Source of the DNA: Massilia aurea
GTDB lineage: Bacteria; Pseudomonadota; Gammaproteobacteria; Burkholderiales; Burkholderiaceae_D
NCBI RefSeq assembly: GCF_014200505.1
Contig: NZ_JACHBX010000002.1
Coordinates: 186,001 to 250,000, forward strand
Length of the DNA: 64,000 nt
Direction of reading: 5' to 3'
Made by a program: the position numbers and the translations under genes. Below, in pieces: positions 25,843-35,463 of the stretch. The stretch's first letter is position 1, and each line of letters begins with the position of its first letter. The notes beneath the pieces are model-generated. The model did no database searches. It worked only from the letters and a program-made list of their open reading frames with translations, and was not told the origin of the DNA.

Positions 25843-27645
25843 TTACGCCACCTTCGGTTCGTTACGCAGGCGGATGTGCAGCTCTTTCAATTGCTTCTCG
25901 TCGACTTCGGACGGTGCATTGGTCAGCAAGCACTGCGCGCGCTGCGTTTTCGGGAACGCGATCACGTCGCGGATCGACTCGGAGCCCGTCATCAGCGTGA
26001 TCAGGCGATCCAGGCCGAAGGCCAGGCCACCGTGCGGCGGCGCGCCGTATTGCAGCGCGTCCAGCAGGAAGCCAAACTTGAGCTGCGCTTCTTCGGCGTC
26101 GATCTTCAGCGCGCGGAACACCTTGCTCTGGACTTCTTCGCGGTGGATACGGATCGAACCGCCGCCCAGTTCCCAGCCGTTCAGGACCATGTCGTAGGCC
26201 TTGGCGATACAGGCGCCCGGATTGGTCTCGAGCATGTCTTCGTGGCCGTCTTTCGGGGCCGTGAACGGGTGGTGGGTTGCGGTCCAGCGATCGCCGTCTT
26301 CGTCGTGTTCGAACATCGGGAAGTCGATGACCCACAGCGGCGACCAGACGTCGTCGAACAGGCCGGCCTTCTTGCCGAATTCCGAGTGACCGATCTTCAC
26401 GCGCAGCGCGCCCAGGGCGTCGTTGACGACCTTGGCCTTGTCGGCGCCGAAGAAGATCAGGTCGCCGTCCTGCGCGCCCGTCAGTTCCAGGATTTGCGCC
26501 AAGACTTCATCGGACAGGTTCTTGACGATCGGCGACTGCAGGCCGTCACGGCCCTTGGCTTTCTCGTTGACCTTGATGTAGGCCAGACCACGGGCGCCGT
26601 AGATCGCGACGAACTGGGTGTACGCGTCGATCTCGGAACGCGGCATCGAGCCGCCCTGCGGCACGCGCATGCCGACCACACGGCCGTTAGGCAGGTTGGC
26701 GGCGCTGTTGAAGACCTTGAACTCGACCGTCTTCATCAGTTCGGTCAGCTCGGTGAATTCGAGCTTGACGCGCATGTCCGGCTTGTCCGAACCGTACATC
26801 GCCATCGCGGTGGCAAAGTCCATCACTGGGAACGGGTTCGGCAGTTCGATGCCGGTCGTGTTCTTGAACACGACGCGCATCATTTCTTCGAACATGTCGC
26901 GGATCTCTTGTTCGGTCAGGAACGAGGTTTCGCAGTCGATCTGGGTGAATTCAGGCTGGCGGTCAGCGCGCAGATCTTCGTCGCGGAAGCACTTGGTGAT
27001 CTGGTAGTAACGGTCGAAGTTGGCGACCATCAGCAGCTGCTTGAACAGCTGTGGCGACTGCGGCAGTGCGAAGAAGTTGCCCGCGTTGACGCGCGACGGC
27101 ACCAGGTAATCGCGCGCGCCTTCCGGGGTCGACTTGGTCAGCATCGGGGTTTCGATGTCGATGAAGCCCAGGTTGTCGAGGTACTTGCGCACTTCCATCG
27201 ACACCTTGTAGCGCAGCTTCAGGTTGTGCTGCATCTGGCCGCGGCGCAGGTCGAGCACGCGGTGCGTCAGGCGGGTGGTTTCCGACAGGTTGTCGTCGTC
27301 CAGCTGGAACGGCACCGGCACCGAGGCGTTGAGCACTTCGACTTCGGTCGCGGTGACTTCGATCTTGCCCGAGGCCAGGTTGGCGTTGACGGTGCCGGCC
27401 AGACGGTTGGTCACGGTGCCGACGATGCGCAGGCAATACTCATTACGCACGTGCTCGGCTGCCTTGAAGACGGCGGCGTTGTCCGGATGGCAGACCACCT
27501 GCACCAGGCCTTCGCGGTCGCGCAGGTCGATGAAGATCACCCCGCCGTGGTCGCGGCGGCGATGCACCCAGCCGCACAGGTTGACGGTTTGGCCCAGCAG
27601 TTCCTCGGTGACGAGGCCGCAGTAATTGGTACGCATGGTGGACAT
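25843..27645 (-). CDS. aspS: Aspartyl-tRNA synthetase
   Basis: 600 residues, full length for bacterial class IIb AspRS. OB-fold anticodon domain ([27 protein letters not shown]), motif 2 ([18 protein letters not shown]), bacterial GAD insertion, and motif 3 ([16 protein letters not shown]). ATG at 27645, with a possible internal start at 27636 (MRTNYCG). Belongs to the DUF502 - aspS - nudB minus-strand series. In betaproteobacteria lacking AsnRS the enzyme is often non-discriminating; I cannot tell here. Confidence 0.97.
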   Translation of the reverse strand: MSTMRTNYCGLVTEELLGQTVNLCGWVHRRRDHGGVIFIDLRDREGLVQVVCHPDNAAVFKAAEHVRNEYCLRIVGTVTNRLAGTVNANLASGKIEVTATEVEVLNASVPVPFQLDDDNLSETTRLTHRVLDLRRGQMQHNLKLRYKVSMEVRKYLDNLGFIDIETPMLTKSTPEGARDYLVPSRVNAGNFFALPQSPQLFKQLLMVANFDRYYQITKCFRDEDLRADRQPEFTQIDCETSFLTEQEIRDMFEEMMRVVFKNTTGIELPNPFPVMDFATAMAMYGSDKPDMRVKLEFTELTELMKTVEFKVFNSAANLPNGRVVGMRVPQGGSMPRSEIDAYTQFVAIYGARGLAYIKVNEKAKGRDGLQSPIVKNLSDEVLAQILELTGAQDGDLIFFGADKAKVVNDALGALRVKIGHSEFGKKAGLFDDVWSPLWVIDFPMFEHDEDGDRWTATHHPFTAPKDGHEDMLETNPGACIAKAYDMVLNGWELGGGSIRIHREEVQSKVFRALKIDAEEAQLKFGFLLDALQYGAPPHGGLAFGLDRLITLMTGSESIRDVIAFPKTQRAQCLLTNAPSEVDEKQLKELHIRLRNEPKVA

Positions 27646-27712
27646 AGTTTTCGTTCCAGGTTGATTGATTTGTCGGCGCCGCCATCGCGGGCGGCCCAGA
27701 TTCTGTGATGCG

Positions 27713-28339
27713 TTATTTGACTGCCGCAGGATTGGCGGCGCCGAGCGGCACGTGGCTCGGTGCGACCACGCCCATCGAGACGATGTACTTGAGCGCCGCG
27801 TCGACAGTCATGTCGAGTTCTTTCACGCGGCTGCGTTCCATCATCAGGAAAAAGCCCGAGGTGGGGTTTGGCGTCGTGGGTACGTACACGCTCACGAAGT
27901 CGCCCACCAGGTGGTTGGTCACGTCGCCGCCCGGCACGCCGGTCAGAAACGCGATCGTATACGAGTCGGCGTGCGGATACGGGATCAGCACCGCCTGGCG
28001 AAAGGCATTGCCGGACGACGAGAACAGCGTGTCGGACACCTGCTTGACGCTGCCGTACAGCGAGCTGACGACCGGCACGCGCTTGAGCAGGCGCTCGCCC
28101 ACGCGCACGATGTACTTGCCGACCAGGTTGTTGGTAAGCAGGCCCGTGACGAACACGATGGCCAGCGTCAGCACCGCGCCGATGCCCGGCACGTCCATGC
28201 CGATGAACTGGCGCGGCTGCCAGGCGGCCGGCACGAACATCAGCGACTGGTCGAGCGTGCTGATGATCAGGCTCAGGACCCAGGCCGTAATGGCCAGGGG
28301 TACCAGCACCAGCAGGCCGGTGATGAAATATTTACGCAT
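27713..28339 (-). CDS. DUF502 inner-membrane protein
   Basis: 208 residues with two N-terminal transmembrane segments (about 5-30 and 52-72) and the conserved DUF502 body ([51 protein letters not shown]). Function unknown; conserved between fmdB and aspS in betaproteobacteria, as here. Confidence 0.88.
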   Translation of the reverse strand: MRKYFITGLLVLVPLAITAWVLSLIISTLDQSLMFVPAAWQPRQFIGMDVPGIGAVLTLAIVFVTGLLTNNLVGKYIVRVGERLLKRVPVVSSLYGSVKQVSDTLFSSSGNAFRQAVLIPYPHADSYTIAFLTGVPGGDVTNHLVGDFVSVYVPTTPNPTSGFFLMMERSRVKELDMTVDAALKYIVSMGVVAPSHVPLGAANPAAVK

Positions 28340-28386
28340 CGGATATCCCGTTATTCTTGTTGGCGCGGCGCAGGGACGCGCCGGGC

Positions 28387-28746
28387 TCAGGTGCTGCTTT
28401 TGTCGCCGCCACCGCTGGTGCTGCCACCGCTGCTGCTGTTTGTAGCAGGCGTAGCAGGCCCAGCGGGCGCTGGCGTGGCCGGTGCAGCTGCGGCAGCCGG
28501 CGCGGCCGCTGCGCCCGTGTCAGCGCCGCCCGTGCCCGCAGCGGTGCCAGTGGCAGGCGGCGTGCCGCCACGGAAATCGGTCACGTACCAGCCCGAGCCC
28601 TTGAGCTGGAAACCGGCTGCAGTCACCTGCTTCTTGAACGATGGCTTGGCGCAGGACGGGCAGACGGTCAGGACCGGGTCCGATATCTTTTGCAGTACAT
28701 CTTTGGAAAAACCGCATTCTTCGCAGCGATAGGCATAAATCGGCAT
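28387..28746 (-). CDS. FmdB-family zinc-ribbon protein with low-complexity tail
   Basis: 119 residues starting MPIYAYRCEECG. Four Cys in two pairs (CEEC and CPSC) form a zinc ribbon in residues 7-41, followed by FKKQVTAAGFQLKGSGWYVTDF, the FmdB hallmark. From about residue 60 the protein becomes a Gly/Ala/Pro/Ser/Thr-rich disordered tail. Start 28746 rather than 28761 because the family begins at MPIYAY. Role proposed as a regulatory or RNA-associated protein; unknown. Confidence 0.85.
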   Translation of the reverse strand: MPIYAYRCEECGFSKDVLQKISDPVLTVCPSCAKPSFKKQVTAAGFQLKGSGWYVTDFRGGTPPATGTAAGTGGADTGAAAAPAAAAAPATPAPAGPATPATNSSSGGSTSGGGDKSST

Positions 28747-28936
28747 TCTGGTGCTCCGCAAAAATCTTCAAAACCCTGAATTATAAAGCTTTTGCCGCAG
28801 CATTTACGGCATTGCGGCGGCCCGGGTACAAGACAGCGCCGCATTCGGCAAATGGCAGCAGCATCGTGTTGTTTTTCACCACGTCAGCAGGCGAACTGTT
28901 TGCTCGTGCACAGCATCGGTGATTTAATACGGCTTC

Positions 28937-29068
28937 TTTACCGGATGTTGGTCGCAGGAAAGCTCTGCCACTGCGAGAACACAAGAAACAGAAGGCTGCG
29001 AGATGTTCGTATCAGCGCAGCCCATAAAAGAACACAGCTTATCAAGCCCGCTCACGCGGGCTTTTTTC
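28937..29068 (+). ncRNA. Candidate small RNA ending in intrinsic terminator
   Basis: A strong terminator points rightwards here although no protein gene on the plus strand precedes it. Upstream there is TTGCTC (28900-28905) and TAATAC (28925-28930) as possible -35/-10 with a long 19-base spacer. Between them and the terminator lie a GCAG/CTGC hairpin and a GGCTGCG (28994-29000) / CGCAGCC (29016-29022) hairpin. Not a match to SRP RNA, 6S or tmRNA that I can recognise. Confidence 0.35.
29045..29067 (+). terminator. Rho-independent terminator
   Basis: AGCCCGC (29045-29051), loop TCAC, GCGGGCT (29056-29062), then a run of T to 29067. Oriented rightwards, so it ends a plus-strand transcript from 28.7-29.0 kb. 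Confidence 0.8.
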
Positions 29069-29088
29069 TTGGGCGCGGTCAGGTGAAC

Positions 29089-29116
29089 GCGTGGACGGGA
29101 AACCCGTCCACCCTAC
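29089..29116. repeat. REP-like element, single copy
   Basis: GCGTGGACGGG-AAA-CCCGTCCACCCTAC palindrome, identical over all 28 bases to the copy at 50436-50463, including several flanking bases (GGTGAAC). Lies between the terminator and the ubiB stop. Confidence 0.8.
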
Positions 29117-29126
29117 TTGGTTGCTC

Positions 29127-30683
29127 TCAGAGGAAGTACAGCGCAGCCAGCGCGGTGCAGGCGCCCGTCGCCAGCAAGGTCAGGAACGTCAGCATGCGAT
29201 TGGTGCGGCGCTGCTCAACCACCAGCATCGCCATCATCTCGCTGTTGGCGATGTGCGGATGGTGCCCTTTCGACTCGCGCTCCAGCGCCTGGTGCACGAG
29301 GCGCGGCAGTTGCGGGAAGATCTGGGCGTAGCGCGGCGCTTCGGCCTTCAGGCGCTCGACCAGGCCTTGCCAACCCACCTGCTCGGCCATCCAGCGCTCC
29401 AGGTACGGCTTGGCCGTCTTCCACAAGTCCAGATCCGGGTCGAGCTGGCGGCCCAGGCCTTCGATATTGAGCAGCGTCTTTTGCAGCAGCACCAGTTGCG
29501 GCTGCACCTCGACATTGAAGCGGCGCGAGGTCTGGAACAGGCGCAGCAGGATCTGGCCGAACGAGATGTCCTTCAGGGGCCGGTCGAAGATCGGTTCGCA
29601 GCAGGCCCGCACGGCCGACTCGAGTTCGTCCACGCGCGTGCTCGGCGGCGCCCAGCCCGACTCGATGTGGGCTTCGGCCACGCGCTTGTAGTCGCGCTGG
29701 AAGAAGGCCAAAAAGTTCTGCGACAGGTAATCCTTGTCGAAGTCGGTCAGCGTGCCGACGATGCCGAAGTCGAGCGCGATGTAGCGGCCCAGCGTTTCCG
29801 GCGCGGTCGACACCAGAATATTCCCAGGGTGCATGTCGGCGTGGAAGAAGCCGTCACGGAACACCTGCGTGAAGAAAATCTCCACACCATCGCGCGACAG
29901 CTTCTTGAGGTCGACGCCGGCCGCGGCCAGGCGATCGATCTGCGACACCGGCAAGCCGTGCATGCGCTCCATGACGATCACGCTGCTCGAGCAATAGTCC
30001 CAGTACATCTCGGGCACCATCAGCAGCGTCGAATCGGCGAAGTTGCGGCGCAGCTGGCTGGCGTTGGCGGCCTCGCGCATCAGGTCGAGCTCGTCGTGCA
30101 GGTATTTGTCGAATTCGGCCACGACTTCGCGCGGCTTCAGGCGCCGCGCTTCGCTCCAGACCTTTTCGATCAGGTTCGCAGCCATGCGCATCAGCGCCAT
30201 GTCTTCGTCGATCAGCTTCTTCATGCCCGGGCGCAGCACCTTGACGGCGACTTCCTTGCCGTTCTTGAGCGTGGCGAAGTGCACCTGGGCGATCGACGCC
30301 GAAGCGATCGGCTCGCGCTCGAAGTGGGCGAACAGCTGGTCGGGATGGGTGCCGAGCGAACGCGTGATCTGCGCCACCGCCAGGTCGGAGCCGAATGGCG
30401 GCACGCGATCCTGCAGCATGGCGAGCTCATCGGCGATATCGGGCGGCACCAGGTCGCGCCGGGTCGACAGCACCTGGCCGAACTTCACGAAGATCGGCCC
30501 CAGTTCTTCGAGCGCCTGGCGCAGCCGCACGGCGCGCGGCGACGTGATCGTGCGCCAGAAGAAGAACGTGTTCATCAGGCGCGCGGTGCGCGGAGCGTTG
30601 ATGCTGGTGACGGCAATTTCGTCCAGGCCGTACTTGGTGAAGACGGTGAGAATGCGCAGCAGGCGCAGGAATTTCAATATCAT
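29127..30683 (-). CDS. ubiB: UbiB, ubiquinone biosynthesis accessory ATPase/kinase-like protein
   Basis: 518 residues. Typical N-terminus ([19 protein letters not shown]), the KxGQ motif ([16 protein letters not shown]), ATP-binding region ([25 protein letters not shown]), HADMHPGN catalytic-like loop and DFG-like [10 protein letters not shown], plus C-terminal transmembrane segments. Helps extract or present coenzyme Q intermediates at the membrane. Its ATG overlaps the ubiJ stop by four bases, so the two are translationally coupled. Confidence 0.95.
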   Translation of the reverse strand: MILKFLRLLRILTVFTKYGLDEIAVTSINAPRTARLMNTFFFWRTITSPRAVRLRQALEELGPIFVKFGQVLSTRRDLVPPDIADELAMLQDRVPPFGSDLAVAQITRSLGTHPDQLFAHFEREPIASASIAQVHFATLKNGKEVAVKVLRPGMKKLIDEDMALMRMAANLIEKVWSEARRLKPREVVAEFDKYLHDELDLMREAANASQLRRNFADSTLLMVPEMYWDYCSSSVIVMERMHGLPVSQIDRLAAAGVDLKKLSRDGVEIFFTQVFRDGFFHADMHPGNILVSTAPETLGRYIALDFGIVGTLTDFDKDYLSQNFLAFFQRDYKRVAEAHIESGWAPPSTRVDELESAVRACCEPIFDRPLKDISFGQILLRLFQTSRRFNVEVQPQLVLLQKTLLNIEGLGRQLDPDLDLWKTAKPYLERWMAEQVGWQGLVERLKAEAPRYAQIFPQLPRLVHQALERESKGHHPHIANSEMMAMLVVEQRRTNRMLTFLTLLATGACTALAALYFL

Positions 30684-31369
30684 CGACGATCCGGATTCTG
30701 GTCTGCGCTTACAGCAAAGGTGGAAGAAGGTTTGGCGGCGCTGCGCTGGGCCAGCGCATGTTCGAGCCGCGCGATGCGCTTGGCGCTGCGCTCGACATCG
30801 TCGCGCAGGCGCACGACATCGGCGGCAAAGGCGTCGCGCTGGACCGGCCGCACCAGCACCGGCCGCTCGTCGGCCAGGAATTCAGCGAGATTCTCGGCCA
30901 GGCGACGCCCTGCTTCGCCCAGGCCACTGACGGTGCGGCGCGCGCCCTGGTGCAGGCGGTAGGCGGCCACCGGCCCGACGACACGCTCGAGGTCGTACTC
31001 GGCATCCCAGCGCAGGCCGTTGGCCAGCTGCGAAATCACGTTGGCAAATTCGGCATCGCCCTCGATCTTCACGTACGACAGCGCGCGCGTGCGGTCTTGC
31101 GCGATCAGCGGCAGGTCGGCCGGCTTGATGCGGATGGTGACGTTGGCCGGCGCTGCATCCTGGCTGGCCTCGAACAGGCCGTCAGGCGCCACCAGCACGC
31201 GCAGCTGGGCCACACCGGCATCGATGCATGCCTGCTTGCCGACATGGCGCGCGAGCGCAGCGCGAGCCCAGGCTTCCTGGGCCAGCAGGTGATTGATTGC
31301 GGCAACGGCAGGCACGGTCAGCGCATGCTGGGGTGACAAGGTCGACAGGGATGGAAGATTCGGAAACAT
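30680..31369 (-). CDS. ubiJ: UbiJ-like SCP2-domain ubiquinone biosynthesis factor
   Basis: 229 residues from the ATG at 31369 ([14 protein letters not shown]). An SCP2 sterol-carrier fold in the N-terminal half ([42 protein letters not shown] segments) binds the polyprenyl tail, and a C-terminal coiled-coil helix ([22 protein letters not shown]) is typical of UbiJ. Part of the soluble Ubi metabolon with UbiK. Overlaps ubiB by four bases. The longer reading from 31444 would extend through the terminator of the preceding gene. Confidence 0.85.
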   Translation of the reverse strand: MFPNLPSLSTLSPQHALTVPAVAAINHLLAQEAWARAALARHVGKQACIDAGVAQLRVLVAPDGLFEASQDAAPANVTIRIKPADLPLIAQDRTRALSYVKIEGDAEFANVISQLANGLRWDAEYDLERVVGPVAAYRLHQGARRTVSGLGEAGRRLAENLAEFLADERPVLVRPVQRDAFAADVVRLRDDVERSAKRIARLEHALAQRSAAKPSSTFAVSADQNPDRR

Positions 31370-31383
31370 GGCGGGACTACCCT

Positions 31384-31421
31384 CAAAAAACAAAACCGCC
31401 CGGAGTGATTCGGGCGGTTTT
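31384..31421 (-). terminator. Rho-independent terminator after Tim44-like gene
   Basis: AAAACCGCCCG and CGGGCGGTTTT form a perfect 11-bp stem (31392-31402 / 31411-31421) with an 8-base loop. Read leftwards it is followed by TTTTGTTTTTT, so it ends the Tim44-like transcript before ubiJ. Read-through in the other direction also has a T-run. Confidence 0.85.
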
Positions 31422-31500
31422 GATCTTACCAGTTCGCCGGGCATGCACCCGGTGTTACGGAATCGGCAAACAAAATAATTCCGGTTCGCCTGCGGCGTAC

Positions 31501-32493
31501 TTAGTTCGGCTGCTGAATGCCAGCCAGCACCCAGCCACCCGCGCCCGACAGCGGCTTGGACATGTTCCAGACCTCGACGAACGGCTCTGGCAATGCGTCT
31601 TTCGCGCTGCGGATCATGGCGTTGAACTGCACGCTCGCCAGGTAATCGGTGGCTGTCTGCTCGATGCCCAGCAACTGCGCATCGACATTGACGACGTCGG
31701 TGAAATCAGCGACGGCGCCGCGTTCCTGGATCTGCAGCTTGAGTTCAGCGAAGACTTCAGGCGACGTGAATTCGCGCAGATCGTTCGTGTCGCCACGATC
31801 CCAGGCTGCCTGCATGCGGATGAACGACGACTTCGCATGACGCAGGAAGCTTTCGCTGTCGAAGTCGGCCGGTACGCCCCATTGCTGGTGCGCTGCCGGA
31901 GTAGCGACATTACCGAAATTCGCTGCATTCAGGCCGCCGCGGTCCTTTTCCAGTGCCACGCCGCCCTGGAATGCGGTGGGCTGCGGACGCAGACCGGAAC
32001 CGATTTCAGGCGTGCCAACACCACCGGCCGCCTGCGGCTTGAAGCCGCCGCTGAAACCGGCTGCAGATGGATTGGCCGGCGTGTCCTTGCGGCGGAACAT
32101 GCGTACCAGGAACATGATGACAAGGCCGAACAGCGCGAACATCAGGATGCCCGCGATGATGCTGGCCATCGCGCCGCCAATCCCCAGGTGCGACAGCAGC
32201 ATGCCCAGACCGAGGCCCAGCAGTGCGCCGCCGAGGATGTTGCGCATCATGCTTGGCTTCTTGGCGGCGGCCGCAGCACCCGCGGCGCCCGCGCCGGCAG
32301 CAGCTGGTGCGGCCTGGTTCGGGGTCTGGCGCTGCATGCTCTGTGCGGGCGCCGGTGCCGGGGCCGGCATCTGGCGCACGGCCTGCGACTGGCGGCCGAC
32401 CGAGCGCTTGCCGCCCATCGGGCGTGCGTAGGCCTCGGCCACCATCGAGAATGCGGTGACTGCGAGAAGCGTCGTGACCAGGAATTTTTTCAT
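31501..32493 (-). CDS. Tim44-domain membrane protein
   Basis: 330 residues: signal/anchor (MKKFLVTTLLAVTAFSMVAEA), Pro/Ala/Gln-rich linker, two hydrophobic segments about 90-135 (GGALLGLGLGMLLSHL; SIIAGILMFALFGLVIMFLV) then a short RRKD loop and a C-terminal Tim44-like domain (FLRHAKSSFIRMQAAWDRGDTNDLREFTSPEVFAEL). Conserved next to ubiE/ubiJ in betaproteobacteria; role unknown, possibly in membrane-protein or lipid handling. SD GGAG precedes the ATG; followed by a strong terminator. Confidence 0.88.
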   Translation of the reverse strand: MKKFLVTTLLAVTAFSMVAEAYARPMGGKRSVGRQSQAVRQMPAPAPAPAQSMQRQTPNQAAPAAAGAGAAGAAAAAKKPSMMRNILGGALLGLGLGMLLSHLGIGGAMASIIAGILMFALFGLVIMFLVRMFRRKDTPANPSAAGFSGGFKPQAAGGVGTPEIGSGLRPQPTAFQGGVALEKDRGGLNAANFGNVATPAAHQQWGVPADFDSESFLRHAKSSFIRMQAAWDRGDTNDLREFTSPEVFAELKLQIQERGAVADFTDVVNVDAQLLGIEQTATDYLASVQFNAMIRSAKDALPEPFVEVWNMSKPLSGAGGWVLAGIQQPN

Positions 32494-32526
32494 TGTCTCC
32501 GTCCTTTATTGGAACTTCAGTTAAAA

Positions 32527-33261
32527 CTACAGCTTGATACCGGTGTGCAAAGCGGCCACACCCGCCGTCAGGTTGAAATACTGGACCCGCTCCAGTCCCG
32601 CGTCCTCCAGCATGCCCTTCAGGGTGTCCTGATCGGGGTGCATGCGGATCGATTCGGCCAGGTAGCGATAGCTTTCAGCGTCGCCGGCAATCCGCTGGCC
32701 CAGCCACGGCAACACCGAGAACGAATACACGTCATACGGCTTTTGCAGTGGCGCGATCACTTTCGAGAATTCGAGCACCAGCAATTTGCCGCCCGGCTTG
32801 AGCACGCGGCGCATTTCGGCCAGTGCCTGATCCTTGTGCGTCATGTTGCGCAGGCCAAAGGCCACGCTGACCCGGTCGAAGTAATTGTCCGGGAACGGCA
32901 ACTTTTCGGCGTTACACAACATGGTTGGGGTGACAAGTCCTTTATTCAAGAGACGGTCACGGCCAACGCGCAGCATCGACTCGTTGATGTCGGTGAGCCA
33001 GACTTCGCCCGTCTTGCCGGCCTGCTTGGCGAAAGCCTTGGCCAGGTCGCCCGTGCCGCCGGCGATATCGAGCACCTTGAAGCCGGGCCGCACGCCCGCC
33101 TGCGCGATCGTGAACAGTTTCCAGGCGCGGTGCAGGCCGGCCGACATCAGATCGTTCATGACATCGTACTTCGCGGCGACCGAGTGGAAGACCTTGGCGA
33201 CTTCCTGGACCTTCTGGTCCTCGGCGACGGTCTTGTAGCCGAAGTGGGTGGTGTTTGTCAT
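32527..33261 (-). CDS. ubiE: Ubiquinone/menaquinone C-methyltransferase
   Basis: 244 residues from [12 protein letters not shown]; the 12-residue extension from 33297 is unlikely. SAM-dependent methyltransferase with motif [13 protein letters not shown], UbiE signatures [17 protein letters not shown] and [15 protein letters not shown]. Methylates the C2 position of the benzoquinol ring in Q synthesis. Heads the ubiE - Tim44 - ubiJ - ubiB stretch. Confidence 0.95.
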   Translation of the reverse strand: MTNTTHFGYKTVAEDQKVQEVAKVFHSVAAKYDVMNDLMSAGLHRAWKLFTIAQAGVRPGFKVLDIAGGTGDLAKAFAKQAGKTGEVWLTDINESMLRVGRDRLLNKGLVTPTMLCNAEKLPFPDNYFDRVSVAFGLRNMTHKDQALAEMRRVLKPGGKLLVLEFSKVIAPLQKPYDVYSFSVLPWLGQRIAGDAESYRYLAESIRMHPDQDTLKGMLEDAGLERVQYFNLTAGVAALHTGIKL

Positions 33262-33752
33262 AGTGGCATGCAGGTTGGGGGTTGCCACATTATACAAGGA
33301 CCCGGCGCGAGGGCCGCGCTGCTGAGCTGACTGTCACCAGCGCGTTCAACACAGGCGCCAGCAAGGGGATTACGCGCCCTGCGCCCGGTTGGATTCAACT
33401 TTTTACGCTTGTTGGTTACCCACAACGCATCTGCGCCACAGTGTGCGATTAAGAGAAAATCATCGCACGTGCCTCTTTTCCAAGCCGCTCGCCGCGACTA
33501 AGATCATTAGCAACAGACAAACTCTATTTTCAAATTGTTATGCGAAAAATCAAACTTTCAATTCAATATCGCATTTCTCCTTAGACTTTTATCAATAGCT
33601 GTGCGCCATGCGTGCTGCATTTTTGGTTTAATTAACACGATCTTCCAGCCGGCAAGCGCCGGTCGTTGCGCCCATCGACGTTGCATGTTCCCCATGGTGT
33701 GCCGGGATGCATCACAGCGTAGCGGGTGCCAACCAGTTTGATGAGGATACCG
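33262..33752. other. AT-rich divergent intergenic region before VpsR-like regulator
   Basis: About 490 bases between ubiE (leftward) and the sigma-54 activator (rightward), with an A/T-rich core at about 33480-33630. No supported gene; short ORFs here lack ribosome sites. It probably carries the promoter of the activator gene. No GG-N10-GC element was found here. Confidence 0.45.
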
Positions 33753-35087
33753 GTGCCTGTAAAACGTCTTATCTGCATTACGCGTGAAGGCAGTGCGCAC
33801 GCCCGCGCCTGCCATGGCGCCCTGCCCGGCTGGGATGTCTGCGTCGTCGAGCATCCCGCTGCGGCGCGCAAGGTCTTGTCCCAGCAACACTATGGCGTTG
33901 GCCTGCTGCTCGACAGCAGCGACAGCGCAGACGATGCCGAGCTCGAACGTTTCCTGCACCAGCACCACCATGTGCGCTGGGTTGGCGTGTTCGACGCGCA
34001 CCGCCTCGTCCAGCCGGCCCTGCGCGAACTGATTGCGGCGCATCTGGTCGACTTTCATACGCTGCCGGTCGATACGCTGCGGCTGCAGCACTCGCTGGGC
34101 CACGCCCACGGCATGGCGAGCATGGCCACGCGGCCGGCGCTGCACGATGGCGCACTGCGCGTGAGCCACATCGACGGCGCCTCGGCCGCGATCGCCCGCC
34201 TGCGCTCGCACATCGACAAGATCGCCGCCGTCGACGCACCGGTCCTGATCTGCGGTGAGAGCGGCAGCGGCAAGGAGCTGGCCGCGCAGGAAATCCACCT
34301 GCGCTCGCCGCGCGCCACCGGCCCGTTCATCGCCATCAATTGTGCGGCCATGGCGCCGACGCTGATCCATTCGGAACTGTTCGGCCACGAACGGGGCGCC
34401 TTTACCGGCGCCATGCGCGACAAGCAGGGCCTGCTCGAAGCGGCATCGGGCGGCAGCATTTTCCTCGACGAGATCGGCGACCTGCCGCTGGACCTCCAGG
34501 CAAGCTTGCTGCGTTTCCTGCAAGAGCGCGTGATCTACCGGGTCGGCGGCACCCGCACCATCGCGGTCGATGCACGCGTGATCACCGCCACCCACGTCGA
34601 CCTGCCCCAGGCCGTGGCCGACGGCCGCTTCCGCGAAGACTTGTACTACCGCCTCAGCGTGTTTCCCATCCGCGTACCGGCGCTGCGGGAACGCAAGGAA
34701 GACTTGCCGTTGCTGACCGATCTCATCTTCAACAAGTTCGCCAGCGAACGCAGTCCACAACTCAAGGGCGTGAGCCGCGAAGCCTTGCAGGCGATGGCGC
34801 GCTACGACTGGCCCGGCAATGTCCGCGAGCTGATCAACCGCATGCGCCGCGCCATGGTGTTGGCCGAGCATCGCCTCGTGATGCCGGAAGACCTCGATTT
34901 GCCGGGTGTCGGGCCCATCTGCCCGAACGGCGTTGGCCTGGGCACATCGCGCCTGAGCGCCGAACGCGTGGCCATCGGCGAAAGCCTGGCCCGCAGCGGC
35001 AACAACATCAGCCGGGCAGCGCGCGAACTGGGTGTATCGCGCATGACGCTGTATCGCCTGATGGCCAAGCACGAGATTTCGGTGTAG
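33753..35087 (+). CDS. VpsR-like sigma-54-dependent activator
   Basis: 444 residues from GTG at 33753, chosen because GAGGA lies five bases upstream (alternatives: GTG 33726, ATG 33741). Residues 1-125 resemble a receiver fold without a clear phospho-acceptor Asp pocket, as in VpsR-type regulators. An AAA+ domain follows: Walker A GESGSGKE (168-175), sigma-54-contact loop GAFTGA (215-220), Walker B FLDE (237-240). The C-terminal Fis-type helix-turn-helix is NNISRAARELGVSRMTLYRL. The next gene, 376 bases downstream, has a -24/-12 promoter and a 6+6 dyad, so this is probably its dedicated activator. c-di-GMP binding, known for VpsR, is possible but not shown. Confidence 0.88.
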   Translation: MPVKRLICITREGSAHARACHGALPGWDVCVVEHPAAARKVLSQQHYGVGLLLDSSDSADDAELERFLHQHHHVRWVGVFDAHRLVQPALRELIAAHLVDFHTLPVDTLRLQHSLGHAHGMASMATRPALHDGALRVSHIDGASAAIARLRSHIDKIAAVDAPVLICGESGSGKELAAQEIHLRSPRATGPFIAINCAAMAPTLIHSELFGHERGAFTGAMRDKQGLLEAASGGSIFLDEIGDLPLDLQASLLRFLQERVIYRVGGTRTIAVDARVITATHVDLPQAVADGRFREDLYYRLSVFPIRVPALRERKEDLPLLTDLIFNKFASERSPQLKGVSREALQAMARYDWPGNVRELINRMRRAMVLAEHRLVMPEDLDLPGVGPICPNGVGLGTSRLSAERVAIGESLARSGNNISRAARELGVSRMTLYRLMAKHEISV

Positions 35088-35157
35088 GCGCCAATCCTCG
35101 CCCGGCGTCGGCCCCGTCCTACCGGGTTTGTCCTTGAATTCACAGGGTTTTTATGCA

Positions 35158-35182
35158 GCGTGCTTGCCGAGAGGCAGCACGC
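35158..35182. other. Imperfect hairpin downstream of activator gene
   Basis: GCGTGCTTGCC-GAGA-GGCAGCACGC forms a stem with one bulged T. No T-run follows, so it is at most a weak terminator for the activator transcript. Confidence 0.35.
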
Positions 35183-35257
35183 TGAAGCGCCTTCTTCACT
35201 CTGTCAACCCGGTCTGGCGGTTGCAATTTGATACAGTTTCTTGATCAATTCTGCAAC

Positions 35258-35279
35258 AGTGTCACAGGACAGAGACACT
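35258..35279 (+). promoter_or_regulatory. Candidate enhancer dyad for sigma-54 activator
   Basis: AGTGTC-N10-GACACT is a perfect 6+6 inverted repeat about 105 bases upstream of the -24 element, the distance expected for an upstream activator site of an enhancer-binding protein. Assignment to the VpsR-like regulator is inferred from adjacency. Confidence 0.5.
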
Positions 35280-35380
35280 TGTCGTTTCAGCTATTGGTGT
35301 GCTTCATCGTTCGGCGATCGGCCTTGCGAGCTCATCAAATTAGTCCTACAAAATCAATGACTTGCTCAAGCGGCCTGTGC

Positions 35381-35396
35381 TGGCACAAGACCTGCT
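35381..35396 (+). promoter_or_regulatory. Sigma-54 (-24/-12) promoter of Fap-like operon
   Basis: TGGCACAAGACCTGCT: GG at 35382-35383 and GC at 35394-35395 are exactly ten bases apart and the -24 half is nearly perfect. Predicted start about 35407, giving a leader of about 57 bases before the ATG at 35464. Confidence 0.78.
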
Positions 35397-35463
35397 AATA
35401 CGGAAGTGGACCGGGCGTCACGAGACCTCGGGATACTTAAACCGTGATATTAGGGGAGCAATA

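Noticed and set aside
33389..33598. 69-codon ORF upstream of the VpsR-like gene
   Set aside because: Falls in AT-rich DNA, has no ribosome site and codes for a protein without any recognisable pattern.
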